Origin: Hyphomicrobiales bacterium
GTDB taxonomy: Bacteria > Pseudomonadota > Alphaproteobacteria > Rhizobiales > Beijerinckiaceae
Direction: 5' to 3'
DNA: 6,410 bases
Assembly (NCBI GenBank): GCA_027489835.1
Contig: JAIXZF010000106.1
Coordinates: 1 to 6,410 of the forward strand
Position numbers and translations under genes: made by a program
Notes under the pieces: model-generated
What the model was told of the DNA's origin: nothing
The model's database searches: none
Seen by the model: only the letters and a program-made list of their open reading frames with translations
Shown here: positions 6,018-6,410 of the stretch, piece by piece
How the letters are laid out: each line of letters begins with the position of its first letter
How positions within the stretch are numbered: position 1 is the stretch's first letter

Positions 6018-6410
6018 TCACGCCGCGCGCCGGCGGGCGGCGAGATGCAGCGCCAGGGCCAGCGCGCAGCCCACGGCGATGCCGACGATGAGGTCGATGA
6101 CGATGGTCAGGCCGAAAGTGGCCAGAAGCACCGCGACCGCCCCGCCGCCGCCCTTGAGGATCGCTGCGAATTCGGCCTTGTCGGCCATGTTCCAGCACAC
6201 CACGGCCAGGACTCCGGCCAAGGCTGCGAGCGGTATGTGGCGCGCTAGCGGGGCCGCAAGGACCATGAAGGCCAGCAGGAACACGGCATGCAGCATGCCG
6301 GCGACCGGGCTCGCCGCGCCGGCCCGGATGTTCGTCGCGGTGCGCGCGATGGTGCCGGTCACGCACATGCCGCCGAAGATGGCCGAGCCCATGTTGGCGA
6401 AGCCCTGCGC
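6018..6410 (-). CDS. SulP-family inorganic anion transporter, C-terminal part without STAS domain
   Basis: The last 130 codons of a gene that begins beyond the right edge. The visible frame starts AQGFANMGSAIFGG and contains VTGTIARTATNIRAGA, a signature of bacterial SulP (sulfate permease family) transporters, followed by hydrophobic stretches ending with LTIVIDLIVGIAVGCALALA. SulP proteins are inner-membrane carriers for sulfate, bicarbonate, dicarboxylates or similar anions. In most members the last helix is followed by a cytoplasmic STAS domain of about 100 residues; here the protein stops about ten residues after the helix, with an Arg/Ala tail (HLAARRRAA). I see no frameshifted STAS remnant in the 46 bases before the next gene. 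The substrate is unknown. The UbiH-like gene follows on the same strand and may be co-transcribed, although the gap holds a GC-rich 10-base palindrome (5986-5995). Confidence 0.88.
   Translation of the reverse strand, partial: AQGFANMGSAIFGGMCVTGTIARTATNIRAGAASPVAGMLHAVFLLAFMVLAAPLARHIPLAALAGVLAVVCWNMADKAEFAAILKGGGGAVAVLLATFGLTIVIDLIVGIAVGCALALALHLAARRRAA

Noticed and set aside
5108..6248. Long plus-strand open frames antisense to the UbiH-like and SulP genes
   Set aside because: They are shadows of the motif-bearing minus-strand genes; no signal, domain or ribosome site supports them.

Overview
The window is GC-rich chromosomal DNA of an alphaproteobacterium, most likely of the Hyphomicrobiales (Rhizobiales). 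The reasons are the invasion-associated locus B (IalB) family protein, the HspQ/YccV-like protein, the YejA-type peptide-binding protein and a UbiH-type hydroxylase of alphaproteobacterial character, all in strongly GC-biased codon usage. The genus cannot be fixed from this sequence alone. Seven protein genes are supported: five complete and two cut by the window ends. They fill almost all of the sequence. No gap exceeds about 220 bases, and no RNA gene, insertion sequence, CRISPR array or phage feature was seen.

Left part (1-2118, minus strand): a complete YejA-like periplasmic oligopeptide-binding protein, followed 13 bases later by the start of a class I adenylate-forming enzyme (acyl-CoA synthetase-like) that runs off the left end. 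The two probably share a transcript. No transporter permease or ATPase lies beside the binding protein on either visible side.

Middle (2119-3822): a 203-base divergent gap with several small dyads, then the IalB-family secreted protein on the plus strand. A strong bidirectional terminator and a second stem-loop follow. hspQ comes next on the minus strand, starting at a GTG with a good Shine-Dalgarno. A 222-base divergent gap upstream of hspQ carries a candidate hspQ promoter straddled by a perfect 10-base inverted repeat.

Right part (3823-6410): an AEC-family membrane transporter on the plus strand converges, with only 10 bases between stop codons, on a UbiH/Coq6-type FAD monooxygenase on the minus strand. 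That gene follows the 3' end of a SulP-family anion transporter by 46 bases on the same strand and may be co-transcribed with it. The SulP protein ends right after its last membrane helix and lacks the usual C-terminal STAS domain.

The genes look like ordinary housekeeping and envelope functions and not one dedicated system. I found no convincing new multi-gene system. The points most worth a second look are the inverted repeat at the hspQ promoter, the STAS-less SulP next to a quinone-type hydroxylase, and the transporterless peptide-binding protein paired with an adenylate-forming enzyme.
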